Part shown: one piece after another, positions 18,159 to 27,156 of the stretch
Position numbering within the stretch: position 1 is the first letter of the stretch
How the letters are laid out: the number at the start of each line of letters is the position of its first letter
NCBI GenBank assembly: GCA_023411215.1
Contig: JAEYOY010000064.1
Coordinates: 62,001 to 126,000 of the forward strand
Reading direction: 5' to 3'
DNA length: 64,000 nt
Source: Bacillota bacterium
GTDB taxonomy: Bacteria > Bacillota > Clostridia > Lachnospirales > Lachnospiraceae
Notes under the pieces: model-generated
What the model saw: the letters and a program-made list of their open reading frames with translations, nothing else
Told to the model about the DNA's origin: nothing
The model's database searches: none
Position numbers and translations under genes: made by a program

Positions 18159-19034
18159 TTAATCACTTCTTTCTTTGATTAACGATTGGATTGTTGTTAT
18201 CAGAATATCAGCCGAAGTCTTTGGGGCTACCTTTCCTGGCAGACTAAGACACAACTTTGCATTTAGATGAAGTTTCTCGGCATAAGAATAATCCAAACCG
18301 CCGGGGGCAGATGCAATGTCAATGATGCAGACATGCTTATTGACATAATCCAGACAATCCGGGGTCAAGATAAGGGAGGGTATCGTGTTAAATATATAAT
18401 CACAGGAAGGGAGAACACACTTAATATAAGGAAGAGTTACTGTAGAAAGACCCATTGCCTGAGCGAAAGCCAGAGCTTCCTCGCTGCGTGCAGCTACCAG
18501 TACGTGGGCATCCAGAGACTTCAGCTTAGCACTAAGAACCTTGGCGCAACGGCCGTAACCAAGCACCAGACATTTGCTGGCATGAAGATTACGATCACTG
18601 CTGGCAATAGCCTCCATGATAGTACCCTCTGCTGTAGCTATTGCATTTAATATGGTGATTCTCTCATCCTTCATCAAATCGTAATAATAGGTACCCTTTG
18701 TTTCACAGGCTTTCGTAATGGCAGAAGGAATTATCCCTCCGAAGAGAAGATGGTCCCCGTTCAATAGCTCTTCAACCTTTACTATTGTGAGATCCTCAAC
18801 ATGGGAGTCTGAATTGATGGTGATTTTATCCCTGGACATTGGAATTGGACCAACAAGAACATTACAGCTTTCAAATAATTCGTTAAGGGAGGCCAATTCT
18901 GTACAGTTTTCATGAGTAACCGTTGTATGGATATGGTAGGTTGCTACCGAATAACCTTTTGAAAGAAAGGCGAGTGCCATATATACCTGACGGTTGTCAC
19001 CGCCAAAGATTCCGATATCAAATCTTGGGATCAT
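18159..19034 (-). CDS. dpaA: Dipicolinate synthase subunit A
   Basis: This 291-aa NAD(P)-binding subunit matches the SpoVFA family: an N-terminal FDIGIFGGDNRQVYMA, a central GYGRCAKVLSAKLKSLDAHV Rossmann motif (residues ~176-195) and a C-terminal PGKVAPKTSADIL. The frame extends upstream, but ATG 19034 with GGAGG 6 nt before it gives the family's normal length. It is the first gene of dpaA-dpaB(-asnB). A sporulation sigma-factor promoter is expected upstream but was not securely identified. Confidence 0.93.
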   Translation of the reverse strand: MIPRFDIGIFGGDNRQVYMALAFLSKGYSVATYHIHTTVTHENCTELASLNELFESCNVLVGPIPMSRDKITINSDSHVEDLTIVKVEELLNGDHLLFGGIIPSAITKACETKGTYYYDLMKDERITILNAIATAEGTIMEAIASSDRNLHASKCLVLGYGRCAKVLSAKLKSLDAHVLVAARSEEALAFAQAMGLSTVTLPYIKCVLPSCDYIFNTIPSLILTPDCLDYVNKHVCIIDIASAPGGLDYSYAEKLHLNAKLCLSLPGKVAPKTSADILITTIQSLIKERSD

Positions 19035-19210
19035 AATAACCTCCATAATTCCTTCATGCCATATTATATGAGTGCATACGAAAAAGGTGCATGTATAGCA
19101 AATTGCGACAAAGAGAGTCACTTGCTGACGAAGAAAGATCATAATTGACGAAATAATACAAAAAAATACAACGATTCATTAATTTAATCTTTATTAATAA
19201 AGTTCTTATC

Positions 19211-19239
19211 TTGACTAATATACATTTTTGTATTAGAAT
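19211..19239 (+). promoter_or_regulatory. Promoter of oppA
   Basis: TTGACT at 19211-19216 and TAGAAT at 19234-19239, spacing 17. Confidence 0.6.
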
Positions 19240-19259
19240 GTTTGTATCATTTATATACT

Positions 19260-19291
19260 AAGGAAGTGTATGATAATATACTTCCTTTTTG
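19260..19291 (+). terminator. Terminator-like hairpin at the 5' end of the oppA transcript
   Basis: A 12-bp stem (AAGGAAGTGTAT with ATATACTTCCTT, one G-U pair) has a 4-nt loop and is followed by TTTTT. It lies 20-50 nt downstream of the promoter and before the oppA ribosome site, so it can act as an attenuator or as an mRNA-protecting 5' hairpin. Confidence 0.75.
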
Positions 19292-19318
19292 TATAGGAAA
19301 AAGGAGGAGAATATATTT

Positions 19319-20980
19319 ATGAAATTCAAGAAATTACTTGCCGTTATGCTTGTATTAGCCATGACAGTATCAATGTTTACTGCATGCGGCACAAAGAAAG
19401 AAGAGGGCGCTGGTACTGATACTCAGGCAGCTGATGACAGAAGCGCTTACCCTGGAACTCCGGATGCAAACTCCATTACGGTTAACATTGCTTCCGAACC
19501 CGCAGATATGAATACTATCACAACAACTGATACCATATCTTTCACAGTAATCCGTCACATCATTGAGAATCTTGTTACACTGGATGAGAATGATAAGGTA
19601 CAGCCCGGTGTTGCTAAAGAATGGACCGTTAGCGATGACGGTTTAGTTTATACCTTTAAGCTTCGCGATGATATGAAATGGTCCAACGGTGAGAAGGTTA
19701 CAGCGAACGACTTCGTTTTTGCTTGGACCTCACTGTTAACACCTGAATTTGCAGCTGACTATGCTATGTTCGGTTATGTATTTAAGAATGGCCGCGCTTA
19801 TAATAATGGTGAAGTTGGTGCAGATCAGCTTGGTTTTAAGGCTCTTGACGAATACACCTTAGAGTGTACTTTAGAGAATCCTACCCCTTATTTCGTTGAT
19901 ACTTTAGCATTCGGCGTAATGGCTCCAATGAATGAGAAGGCTTACAATGAGTTTGGTACTGCTTATGGTACTGATGCTGATAAGATCGTTACCAATGGTG
20001 CATTCAAAATGACCAGTTGGGAACATGAGAGCAAGATTGTTCTTACCAAGAATCCTGATTATTACAATGCAAAGAATATTGAACTTGAGACTATCAATAT
20101 GGTTATGATCAACGATACCAATGCAGCTATGAATGCCTTCAAGGCTGGTGAAGTTGATGTTATCGGTGTAAATGGTGACCAAGCTAAGATGATGAGGGGC
20201 GAAAGCTACCCTGTTTATACTTATGATGATGGTTCTACCTTCTACTTAGAGTTCAACTTAACAGATCCTACTCTTGCAAATCAGAATCTTCGTTCCGCAA
20301 TTACTTACGGAATTGATGGCCAGGCTTTCGTTGACAGTATCGTAAAGAATAGTTCTAAGGCTGCAGTTGGCTTCGTTCCTCCTGCAATCAACGGTTTAGA
20401 GAAGAAGTTTGCGGATGAAGTTGGAGCAACTCTTCCTGTATTTGATAAGGCTAAAGCAGTTGAATATTTAGATAAGGCTAAGCAGGAGCTTGGTACCGAT
20501 ACTATTAAGATCACTATGATCTGTGATGATGGTGATACCGCTATGAAGAATGCAGCATTTGTTCAGGAACAGTTAAAGGCTAATCTTGGACTGGAAATTG
20601 AAGTTGAAGCAATGCCTTTCAAGAGCAGACTTGAGAGAATGTCCAACAAAGACTTCTCCTTAGTGTTTGCTGGTTGGGGTCCTGACTACAACGATCCTAT
20701 GACCTTCCTTGATTTATTTGAAACAGGCAACGGTAACAATCATACCAGCTATAGCAATCCGGCATATGATGAATTACTGAACAAGGTTCGTACAACCTTA
20801 GATGCAAAAGAGCGTTTTGGTTATCTGATGGATCTTGAGAAGATAGTAACAACAGATCTTCCGATAGCACCTGTTTATTGGAGATCCAGAGATTATATTG
20901 TTAGTGGAAAGATTAAATCTGGTGTTTTAAGAACTGCTATCCAGGATATGAACTATAAGAATGTAAAGTTATCTAAATAA
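19319..20980 (+). CDS. oppA: Oligopeptide ABC transporter substrate-binding lipoprotein
   Basis: This 553-aa lipoprotein has a signal peptide ending in the lipobox MFTAC, with Cys as lipid anchor. It has the SBP family 5 architecture, including YTFKLRDDMKWSNGEKVTANDFVFAW near residue 100 and WGPDYNDPMTFLDLF near 450. OppA-type proteins capture peptides for the OppBCDF permease. AAAAAGGAGGAG precedes ATG 19319; a longer frame starting ten codons earlier has no signal. It is separated from oppB by about 580 nt of repeat-rich DNA, unusual for this operon. A nickel or other family 5 ligand cannot be excluded. Confidence 0.92.
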   Translation: MKFKKLLAVMLVLAMTVSMFTACGTKKEEGAGTDTQAADDRSAYPGTPDANSITVNIASEPADMNTITTTDTISFTVIRHIIENLVTLDENDKVQPGVAKEWTVSDDGLVYTFKLRDDMKWSNGEKVTANDFVFAWTSLLTPEFAADYAMFGYVFKNGRAYNNGEVGADQLGFKALDEYTLECTLENPTPYFVDTLAFGVMAPMNEKAYNEFGTAYGTDADKIVTNGAFKMTSWEHESKIVLTKNPDYYNAKNIELETINMVMINDTNAAMNAFKAGEVDVIGVNGDQAKMMRGESYPVYTYDDGSTFYLEFNLTDPTLANQNLRSAITYGIDGQAFVDSIVKNSSKAAVGFVPPAINGLEKKFADEVGATLPVFDKAKAVEYLDKAKQELGTDTIKITMICDDGDTAMKNAAFVQEQLKANLGLEIEVEAMPFKSRLERMSNKDFSLVFAGWGPDYNDPMTFLDLFETGNGNNHTSYSNPAYDELLNKVRTTLDAKERFGYLMDLEKIVTTDLPIAPVYWRSRDYIVSGKIKSGVLRTAIQDMNYKNVKLSK

Positions 20981-21559
20981 TTGGAACTAACTTAGGATCA
21001 TTTTTACAGATTCGTAGTACGAATTTGACTTGAGGTGGTGCGGGCTGAATTATAACCCGCACTTCCCTTATGTAAAGAATGATTCTCCCAACAATTCCCT
21101 AGCGAAAAAAAACGAAAAAAAGCACGACTTTTGTGTTAAGATATAGTATAATAAGCGGAGTGAGTAACCGCAAGCTTGCTTGTAGATTACGATCGTAGCG
21201 AAAGATCATGAACGGCTTCATGTTCATGATATAATAAGCGGAGTGAGAAAATCGCAAGAAGTACACTTGCGTTGCAAGAAGAACACTTGTATAACAATGA
21301 AATTAATTGCATTGCAAGAAAGACATTCACGTTATCAAATTGATGTGAATGACATAATTAATCCATGATAGAATTGTCATCCTATATTACTTTTCTAGGG
21401 TAAAGATAGTATTAGTGTCTACCACTTTATTCATTTAAATTAGTGCATTAATGAGTTGGTTTGCGAAAAGCAATATAGGACATCAATTCTTCTGGACCCA
21501 GTTTTTCATTATTTCTCATATTAAACAAAATTTTTGAAAATAAGAAAGGAGGATTGCAT
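20981..21559. other. Repeat-rich spacer between oppA and oppB
   Basis: Holds a perfect palindrome at 21010-21024 (ATTCGTA/TACGAAT), a GC-rich hairpin at 21038-21062 (GTGCGGG/CCCGCAC), two direct copies of TATAATAAGCGGAGTGAG (21147-21164 and 21230-21247), and a 9-bp hairpin between them at 21205-21230 (ATCATGAAC/GTTCATGAT). No coding frame is supported. Confidence 0.7.
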
Positions 21560-22504
21560 GTGTTTAAATATATTGTAAAACGATTATTCTATGCGTTCTT
21601 GACATTAATAGTATTAACAGCATTAACGTTCTTTATGATGCGTATGCTACCTGGCGATCCCTTTATTGGTGAGAAAGCGATTCCGGAGACTACATTAAAA
21701 GCATTAAATGCGAAGTATGGTTTAGATAAACCGATGTATGTTCAGTTATGGATGTATTTGAAGAATGTATTCCAGGGAGATTTAGGTATCTCCATGCACT
21801 ATAATCGTTCTGTTAATGATATTATTGCACAAGCTTTTCCGTACTCATTAGATTTAGGTCTAAGAGCACTGATTTTTGCTACTGTCATGGGTGTTTTACT
21901 TGGTATTGTAGCTGCTGTTAAACGAGGAACCAAATGGGATACGGTTACGATGCTGATTGCCATCATCGGAGTATCAGTACCTGGTTTTATTATTGGAGCT
22001 CTTCTCCAGTATTTCTTAGGCTTAAAGCTGTACCAGTTGACAGGAGTGCGTTTCTTCCCTATTACAGGATGGAGTTCTTTTTCAAGCAAGCTATTGCCGG
22101 CTTTTGCTCTGAGCTTTGGTTCCCTTGCGACTATTTCAAGATTAATGAGAACCAGTATGCTTGATGTACTTGGTCAGGATTATATTAAGACAGCGAAATC
22201 CAAAGGATTGTCTCAGAAAAAGATTATTTGGAAACATGCTGTACGTAATGCTATTATGCCCGTTATTACGGTTTTAGGACCGATTGCGGCTACTGTACTT
22301 ACTGGTGCTTTCGTTGTTGAAAACATATTCTCAATCCCCGGAATGGGCAAATTCTTTGTGTTAAGCATTCAGACTCAGGACTATACAATGATTTCAGGAA
22401 CCACATTATTTTATGGAGCCTTTTTAGTAATAGCAAGTCTCATTGTAGATATTGCTTATGGTTTCATTGATCCCCGTGTTAAGATTGCGGATGCAAAGGA
22501 GTGA
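21560..22504 (+). CDS. oppB: Oligopeptide ABC transporter permease OppB
   Basis: This 314-aa inner-membrane permease has six hydrophobic segments and the N-terminal DppB pattern (RMLPGDPFIGEKAIPE). The EAA loop reads LGQDYIKTAKSKGLSQKKIIWKHAVRNAI (residues ~203-231), the contact for the ATPase. GTG 21560 is the start, with AAGGAGG 6 nt upstream; an overlapping ATG at 21558 is out of frame. The stop is followed 4 nt later by oppC. Confidence 0.93.
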   Translation: MFKYIVKRLFYAFLTLIVLTALTFFMMRMLPGDPFIGEKAIPETTLKALNAKYGLDKPMYVQLWMYLKNVFQGDLGISMHYNRSVNDIIAQAFPYSLDLGLRALIFATVMGVLLGIVAAVKRGTKWDTVTMLIAIIGVSVPGFIIGALLQYFLGLKLYQLTGVRFFPITGWSSFSSKLLPAFALSFGSLATISRLMRTSMLDVLGQDYIKTAKSKGLSQKKIIWKHAVRNAIMPVITVLGPIAATVLTGAFVVENIFSIPGMGKFFVLSIQTQDYTMISGTTLFYGAFLVIASLIVDIAYGFIDPRVKIADAKE

Positions 22505-22508
22505 CGAC

Positions 22509-23447
22509 ATGAGCGTAATAGATAAGAGTCAATTTGAATGGGTCGGAGCCAATGCAGAAGAAGCAAATAAGATTGGCAGACCAAGTACGAACTACTGGAA
22601 GGATGCAATGCATCGCCTTTCTAGGAATAAAGCAGCAATGGTATGCTTGGTAATTATTGTAATTATTATTTTGCTTAGTATCTTTGTACCGATATTATCA
22701 AAGTATACTATAAGTGAGCAGCACTTATCACATACCGATGCACCTATGTTTTACACGGATCCTACCGATGGTCATATGCATATTTTTGGAACGGATACTT
22801 TAGGACGTGATATTTTCACAAGAACTTGGTCCGGTGGTAGGGTTTCCTTATTTATAGCCTTTGCGGCAGTATTTATCAACTTCATTGTTGGAATTATCTA
22901 TGGTGGTATCTCTGGTTATCTTGGCGGTGCGGTAGATAATGTAATGATGAGAATTATCGAGATTATTAACGGAATTCCCTATTTGATAATTGTAGTATTA
23001 TTAATGATGGTAATTCCGCCAGGTGCCTGGACCATGGTTATTGCGTATGCCACCGTTGGTTGGACTGGTATGGCTCGACTGGTTCGTGGTCAGATTATGA
23101 GCTTAAAGCAGCAGGATTATATTGTAGCTGCTAAGGTTATGGGTGCAAGACCTGCAAGAATCATTGCAAAACATCTGCTTCCCAATACCTTAAGCGTTGT
23201 AATTGTTAATATAACATTAGCTATTCCAAGTGCTATTTTTACCGAGGCGTTTTTGAGCTACATCGGTCTTGGTGTTCCGGTACCGTTGGCTAGCTGGGGT
23301 GTTCTTGCAAATGATGGATCCAGAGTGTTCCAGATGTTTCCTTCCCAGTTGATTATACCTGCGATCTGCATTAGTTTAACCATGTTATCCTTCAATCTGT
23401 TGGGTGACGGTTTACGTGATGCTTTGGATCCTAAGTTAAGGAGATAA
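22509..23447 (+). CDS. oppC: Oligopeptide ABC transporter permease OppC
   Basis: This 312-aa second permease has an N-terminal cytoplasmic segment, a first membrane helix at ~45-65 and the usual HIFGTDTLGRDIFTRTWSGGRVSL stretch. The EAA motif is LKQQDYIVAAKVMGARPARIIAKHLLPN. The family's C-terminal GDGLRDALDPKLRR is intact. ATG 22509 follows the oppB stop closely, and oppD starts 5 nt after its stop, so the genes form one transcript. Confidence 0.93.
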   Translation: MSVIDKSQFEWVGANAEEANKIGRPSTNYWKDAMHRLSRNKAAMVCLVIIVIIILLSIFVPILSKYTISEQHLSHTDAPMFYTDPTDGHMHIFGTDTLGRDIFTRTWSGGRVSLFIAFAAVFINFIVGIIYGGISGYLGGAVDNVMMRIIEIINGIPYLIIVVLLMMVIPPGAWTMVIAYATVGWTGMARLVRGQIMSLKQQDYIVAAKVMGARPARIIAKHLLPNTLSVVIVNITLAIPSAIFTEAFLSYIGLGVPVPLASWGVLANDGSRVFQMFPSQLIIPAICISLTMLSFNLLGDGLRDALDPKLRR

Positions 23448-23451
23448 TGTG

Positions 23452-24456
23452 ATGAATAAAGTATTACAAGTAAATGATTTACATGTATCCTTCGATACTT
23501 ATGCCGGTGAAGTAAAGGCGGTTCGCGGTGTCACCTTCGACGTAGCCGAAGGTGAGGTACTTGCTATCGTAGGAGAAAGCGGTTGCGGTAAGAGCGTAAC
23601 AGCACAGACGATTATGAAGTTGAATCCGATGCCCCCGGCACGTATTGTCAAGGGAGAAATTCAACTTGTTGATAAAGATATCGTAAATGCGACAGAGAAA
23701 GAGATGATGAATATCCGTGGTAAAGATGTTAGTATGATCTTCCAGGATCCGATGACCTGTCTTAACCCTACCATGACAGTAGGTAAACAGTTGACGGAGG
23801 CAATTCGGCATCATCAGAAATTGACAAAAGAAGAGGCCCACAATGAAGCACTTCGTCTTCTGAAGCTGGTTAATATTCCAAACCCTGAGCAGAGATCTAC
23901 GCAATATCCGCATGAGTTTTCCGGCGGTATGAGGCAAAGAGTTATGATAGCTATGGCGCTTTCTTGTGCACCGAAGCTTCTGATAGCGGATGAGCCTACT
24001 ACTGCGCTTGACGTTACAATTCAGGCACAGATTATGGATCTTCTTCAGGAGATCAAGGAGAAGACAAATACAGCAATCATTCTTATTACTCATGACCTCG
24101 GTGTTGTTGCCTCCATGGCAGACCGTGTAGCTGTTATGTATGCAGGCAAGATTGTAGAGATAGGAACCGCGGAAGATATTTTCTATCGACCCTCTCATCC
24201 TTATACAAAAGCGTTGCTAAGAAGTCTCCCGACAACCGATATGGATCGCAGTGTTCGTTTGGTATCCATAGCTGGTACTCCTCCGGATCTATTAAATCCT
24301 CCGGTAGGCTGTGGCTTCGCAAGCAGATGTAAGAATTGTATGAAGATCTGTCACGCAGAGCTCCCGCCTCAATTTGAAGTAGGACAGAATCATCTTTCTG
24401 CTTGCTGGTTACATCATGAGGATTGTCCGGGCGCAAAAGACGGAGGTGAACAATAA
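23452..24456 (+). CDS. oppD: Oligopeptide ABC transporter ATPase OppD
   Basis: This 334-aa ATPase has Walker A GESGCGKS (residues ~38-45), a Q-loop [11 protein letters not shown], signature FSGGMRQR, Walker [13 protein letters not shown] and a switch His in ITHDLG. The C-terminal Cys-rich tail ([14 protein letters not shown]) is the oligopeptide-transporter C-terminal domain; its Cys pattern can hold an Fe-S cluster in relatives. ATG 23452 has AAGGAG 8 nt upstream. Its stop overlaps the oppF start by one base. Confidence 0.94.
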   Translation: MNKVLQVNDLHVSFDTYAGEVKAVRGVTFDVAEGEVLAIVGESGCGKSVTAQTIMKLNPMPPARIVKGEIQLVDKDIVNATEKEMMNIRGKDVSMIFQDPMTCLNPTMTVGKQLTEAIRHHQKLTKEEAHNEALRLLKLVNIPNPEQRSTQYPHEFSGGMRQRVMIAMALSCAPKLLIADEPTTALDVTIQAQIMDLLQEIKEKTNTAIILITHDLGVVASMADRVAVMYAGKIVEIGTAEDIFYRPSHPYTKALLRSLPTTDMDRSVRLVSIAGTPPDLLNPPVGCGFASRCKNCMKICHAELPPQFEVGQNHLSACWLHHEDCPGAKDGGEQ

Positions 24457-25439
24457 TGAGTAAAAACACACCTTTAAATAAAAATGACAATAATAAATTG
24501 GTAGAATTGCAGCAGGTATCGAAGCATTTCAGAGTAACCGAAGGTATCTTAAAAGCAGTTAATAACGTCAATATTGATATTTACAAAGGTGAGACCTTAG
24601 GTCTCGTAGGTGAATCCGGTTGTGGAAAGTCCACTCTAGGAAAAGTTCTTATGGGTATCTATCCACCTACGCAGGGTAGGATTTTATATCATGGAAAAAA
24701 GGATATTGAGATTAAGAAGAGTACTCATTTCGAATATTCGAAAATGGCTCAGATTATCTTCCAGGATCCTTATTCCTCGCTAGATCCTCGTATGACAGTT
24801 GGATCCATCGTTGAAGAGGGTATGGTTATTCATAAGATGTACGATAAACAGAAGCGTCAGGAGAGAGTTTACGAACTGCTTGAATTGGTAGGTTTGAATC
24901 GTGAGCATGCAAATCGTTTCCCTCACGAATTCTCCGGTGGACAGCGTCAGCGTATCGGTATTGCAAGAGCTCTTTCCATTGAGCCTGAGTTTATTGTATG
25001 TGATGAGCCTATTTCGGCGTTGGACGTTTCTATCCAGTCGCAAATTATCAATCTTCTCCATGATCTTCAGGAGAAGTTGGGATTAACTTATCTTTTCATC
25101 GCACATGATTTAAATATCGTTAAGTATATCAGTGATCGTATTGCTGTTATGTATTTAGGTAATATTGTTGAGTTAGCGACCAGCGATGAACTTTATGACA
25201 ATACCTTACATCCGTATTCCCAGGCACTGCTTTCTGCAGTTCCGATACCGGACCCAGATAAAGAAGCGCAGAAGAACCGCCAGATATTGTCCGGTGATGT
25301 TCCTAGCCCGATTAACACTCCAAAGGGATGTCCTTTCGCAGGTCGTTGTCCTAAGGCAACAGATATCTGTAGACAGGAGAAACCTGCATTAGAGATGAAA
25401 CAAGGTCATCTGGTGGCTTGTCATCATGTAGATAAATAA
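24456..25439 (+). CDS. oppF: Oligopeptide ABC transporter ATPase OppF
   Basis: This 327-aa partner ATPase has Walker [11 protein letters not shown]-loop IFQDPYSSLDPR, signature FSGGQRQRIGIARAL, Walker B FIVCDEPISALD and IAHDLN. It also ends in a Cys-containing tail (GCPFAGRCPKATDIC). TAATG overlap with oppD indicates translational coupling. It ends the opp operon, and a good terminator follows. Confidence 0.94.
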   Translation: MSKNTPLNKNDNNKLVELQQVSKHFRVTEGILKAVNNVNIDIYKGETLGLVGESGCGKSTLGKVLMGIYPPTQGRILYHGKKDIEIKKSTHFEYSKMAQIIFQDPYSSLDPRMTVGSIVEEGMVIHKMYDKQKRQERVYELLELVGLNREHANRFPHEFSGGQRQRIGIARALSIEPEFIVCDEPISALDVSIQSQIINLLHDLQEKLGLTYLFIAHDLNIVKYISDRIAVMYLGNIVELATSDELYDNTLHPYSQALLSAVPIPDPDKEAQKNRQILSGDVPSPINTPKGCPFAGRCPKATDICRQEKPALEMKQGHLVACHHVDK

Positions 25440-25456
25440 TTAAATAATACTTTAGG

Positions 25457-25490
25457 AAGAAGCTGTGTTTATCACGGCTTCTTTTTTTTT
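25457..25490 (+). terminator. Terminator of the opp operon
   Basis: AAGAAGC-GTG pairs with CAC-GCTTCTT around a short loop and is followed by a run of nine or more T. Confidence 0.93.
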
Positions 25491-25531
25491 ATCGTATAGG
25501 AAATTGCGCCCTTAACAATAAAAAAGCTCCT

Positions 25532-25645
25532 CAAAGTGAACGAAGTTCACTTTGGGATGATGTACTTCGGCGGTCAAACGCATGAATGCGTTTGGATGTA
25601 GTTACTTCCAGCCTGCTTTCGAGCAAAGCTTGCTATACAAGCTTT
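25532..25645. repeat. Array of three perfect hairpins
   Basis: Three short inverted repeats follow one another: 25532-25554 (arms CAAAGTGAAC), 25575-25594 (arms CAAACGCAT) and 25625-25645 (arms AAAGCTTG). The first two are each followed by a related GGATG-GT-ACTTC spacer. They resemble REP-type palindromic units downstream of an operon. The rest of the gap to 25841 has nothing clear. Confidence 0.7.
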
Positions 25646-25841
25646 AAAAGTGCCAATGTGTCGACAATTTGTTCTAGGATTCTTGATCCTGCACTTCTGT
25701 GGTGAGAGTATAGTAACGACAATCAAATTAAGATATTACGATGGTAAAATGATGAATAAAAAAATGCCATTAGGGTTAAAATTTAACAGTAGAAGTAATC
25801 AACACCCAGACATAATAACGAGGCGAAACGGAGGCAGAGTG

Positions 25842-26426
25842 ATGAAGAAATACTACGTGTTAATTGCTATTCTAACCTTAATTTTTACTTTGATTAGTCC
25901 TAACTATGCAATGGCAGCTACCGGTATATCAGATGCTGAACAATTAATATTGGACAAATTGAAATCCGGTGCAGAGATTAACGGAGATATGTGCTACTTA
26001 CCGACTGCATATATAAATCAAGCAGAAAATGAATTAATTGGCAACGAAGTTGATCTTACAGCGGAGCAGGTAGACGTGGTTGTTAGTAAAATTGATGAGG
26101 CTATTGAAATAATGTCGGTGATGGGTAATGTGGACATAAACAATATTGTGCACTCAGAAGCTGCATTGAGATTATTGACCGTGGCGACAGAAGCGGCAAA
26201 TGCAGTAGATTACGAGATCTCAGTCGATATTGTAAATTCAAGTATTGATGTAAGAAACTCTGAGGGCGATACAGTATTTATAACAAAGAATATGGTGAAT
26301 CAGACAGGATATAGTGATTGCTCCATGTATGTGAATAGTTGGTTAGTCTTCGTGGCATTGACAATCGGTGCAGGATTATTAGTAGTATATAAAAGCAAAG
26401 GCGTTGGACCGAATTATGAAGCATAG
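25842..26426 (+). CDS. Secreted, membrane-anchored protein of unknown function next to a sortase
   Basis: This 194-aa protein has a signal peptide (VLIAILTLIFTLISPNYAMA, cleavage after AMA-A). A mostly acidic, helical middle follows, then NQTG at about residue 160, about 11 residues, one membrane helix (WLVFVALTIGAGLLVVY) and a basic KSK tail. That order is the layout of a sortase sorting signal, although the motif is not LPXTG. ATG 25842 is chosen for GGAGG 7 nt upstream and because it begins the signal peptide. The next gene encodes a sortase and overlaps its 3' end. I do not recognise a family. Confidence 0.75.
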   Translation: MKKYYVLIAILTLIFTLISPNYAMAATGISDAEQLILDKLKSGAEINGDMCYLPTAYINQAENELIGNEVDLTAEQVDVVVSKIDEAIEIMSVMGNVDINNIVHSEAALRLLTVATEAANAVDYEISVDIVNSSIDVRNSEGDTVFITKNMVNQTGYSDCSMYVNSWLVFVALTIGAGLLVVYKSKGVGPNYEA

Positions 26427-27156
26427 ATTAATACGAATCATGGCATATATATATATGCCTTTCCTTTTCGCTGTGTTAGGCTATAGCATTATGTATGTCA
26501 TAGCCGCACCAAGTATGAGATTGCTTTTTTCTGCTTTTTCAATTAGCGAGCTTCCTTACGACAAGTATGAATTAAAGAAGATTTATAAGCCGGATGCTTG
26601 GTATAGAGAGAAGCTGTCTCGTGACTATTTGAGCAGGCCATTCATTGAGGAGCTTCAGCCTGAGAACAAGGCAGCTCAGACCTTTAATGTAGAGAAAACG
26701 GTGAATATCAAAGATATTCAATATCCTAAGCTAGGTGAACAATATGCAATGTTAACTTGCAAAAGAATTGAATTGGAAGTTCCGGTCTATTGGGGTGATA
26801 CGACAAAGATATTAAATGCAGGTGTAGGGCAATTTATGGGAAGCTTTCTACCAGGCTTTGATCGTAGTATCCTTTTGTCTGCTCATAATACCACCTACTT
26901 TAAACCGATAGAACAGATACAAGTCGGAGATATCGTTATATGCGATACGAATTATGGGGAGTTTCAATATATCGTTGATGAGGTATCAATTATGAATGTT
27001 GAAGATGCGGAGGACATGTTGAATCGTATACTGGCCCTTCCTGAGGAAAAATTAATCATGTATACCTGTTACCCCTTTCAATCGATTGTGGGTAATAAGG
27101 AGAAGCGTATATTTGTTTTCGCGGATAAGCTGACAGGACCGAGGGTTATTAAATGA
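26416..27156 (+). CDS. Class D-like sortase
   Basis: This 246-aa transpeptidase has one N-terminal membrane anchor (residues ~7-30) and a sortase domain. The catalytic residues are His in LSAHNTTY (~156), Cys in IMYTCYPF (~218) and Arg in KEKRIFVF (~231). Sortases cut a sorting motif and attach the protein to the cell wall or to another protein. The TCYPF context and HNTTYF fit class D/E sortases better than class A or B. The ATG overlaps the end of the upstream secreted protein gene, and the next gene overlaps by ATGA, so the three are one unit. The ribosome site is weak, consistent with coupling. Confidence 0.88.
   Translation: MKHRLIRIMAYIYMPFLFAVLGYSIMYVIAAPSMRLLFSAFSISELPYDKYELKKIYKPDAWYREKLSRDYLSRPFIEELQPENKAAQTFNVEKTVNIKDIQYPKLGEQYAMLTCKRIELEVPVYWGDTTKILNAGVGQFMGSFLPGFDRSILLSAHNTTYFKPIEQIQVGDIVICDTNYGEFQYIVDEVSIMNVEDAEDMLNRILALPEEKLIMYTCYPFQSIVGNKEKRIFVFADKLTGPRVIK

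Noticed and set aside
23479..24198. A 239-codon open frame antisense to oppD
   Set aside because: It lies fully within a clear ATPase gene and its predicted protein shows no recognisable family; codon-bias shadow.
25532..25645. CRISPR-like array
   Set aside because: The three hairpins differ in sequence and have no constant repeat-spacer periodicity. No cas gene is nearby.
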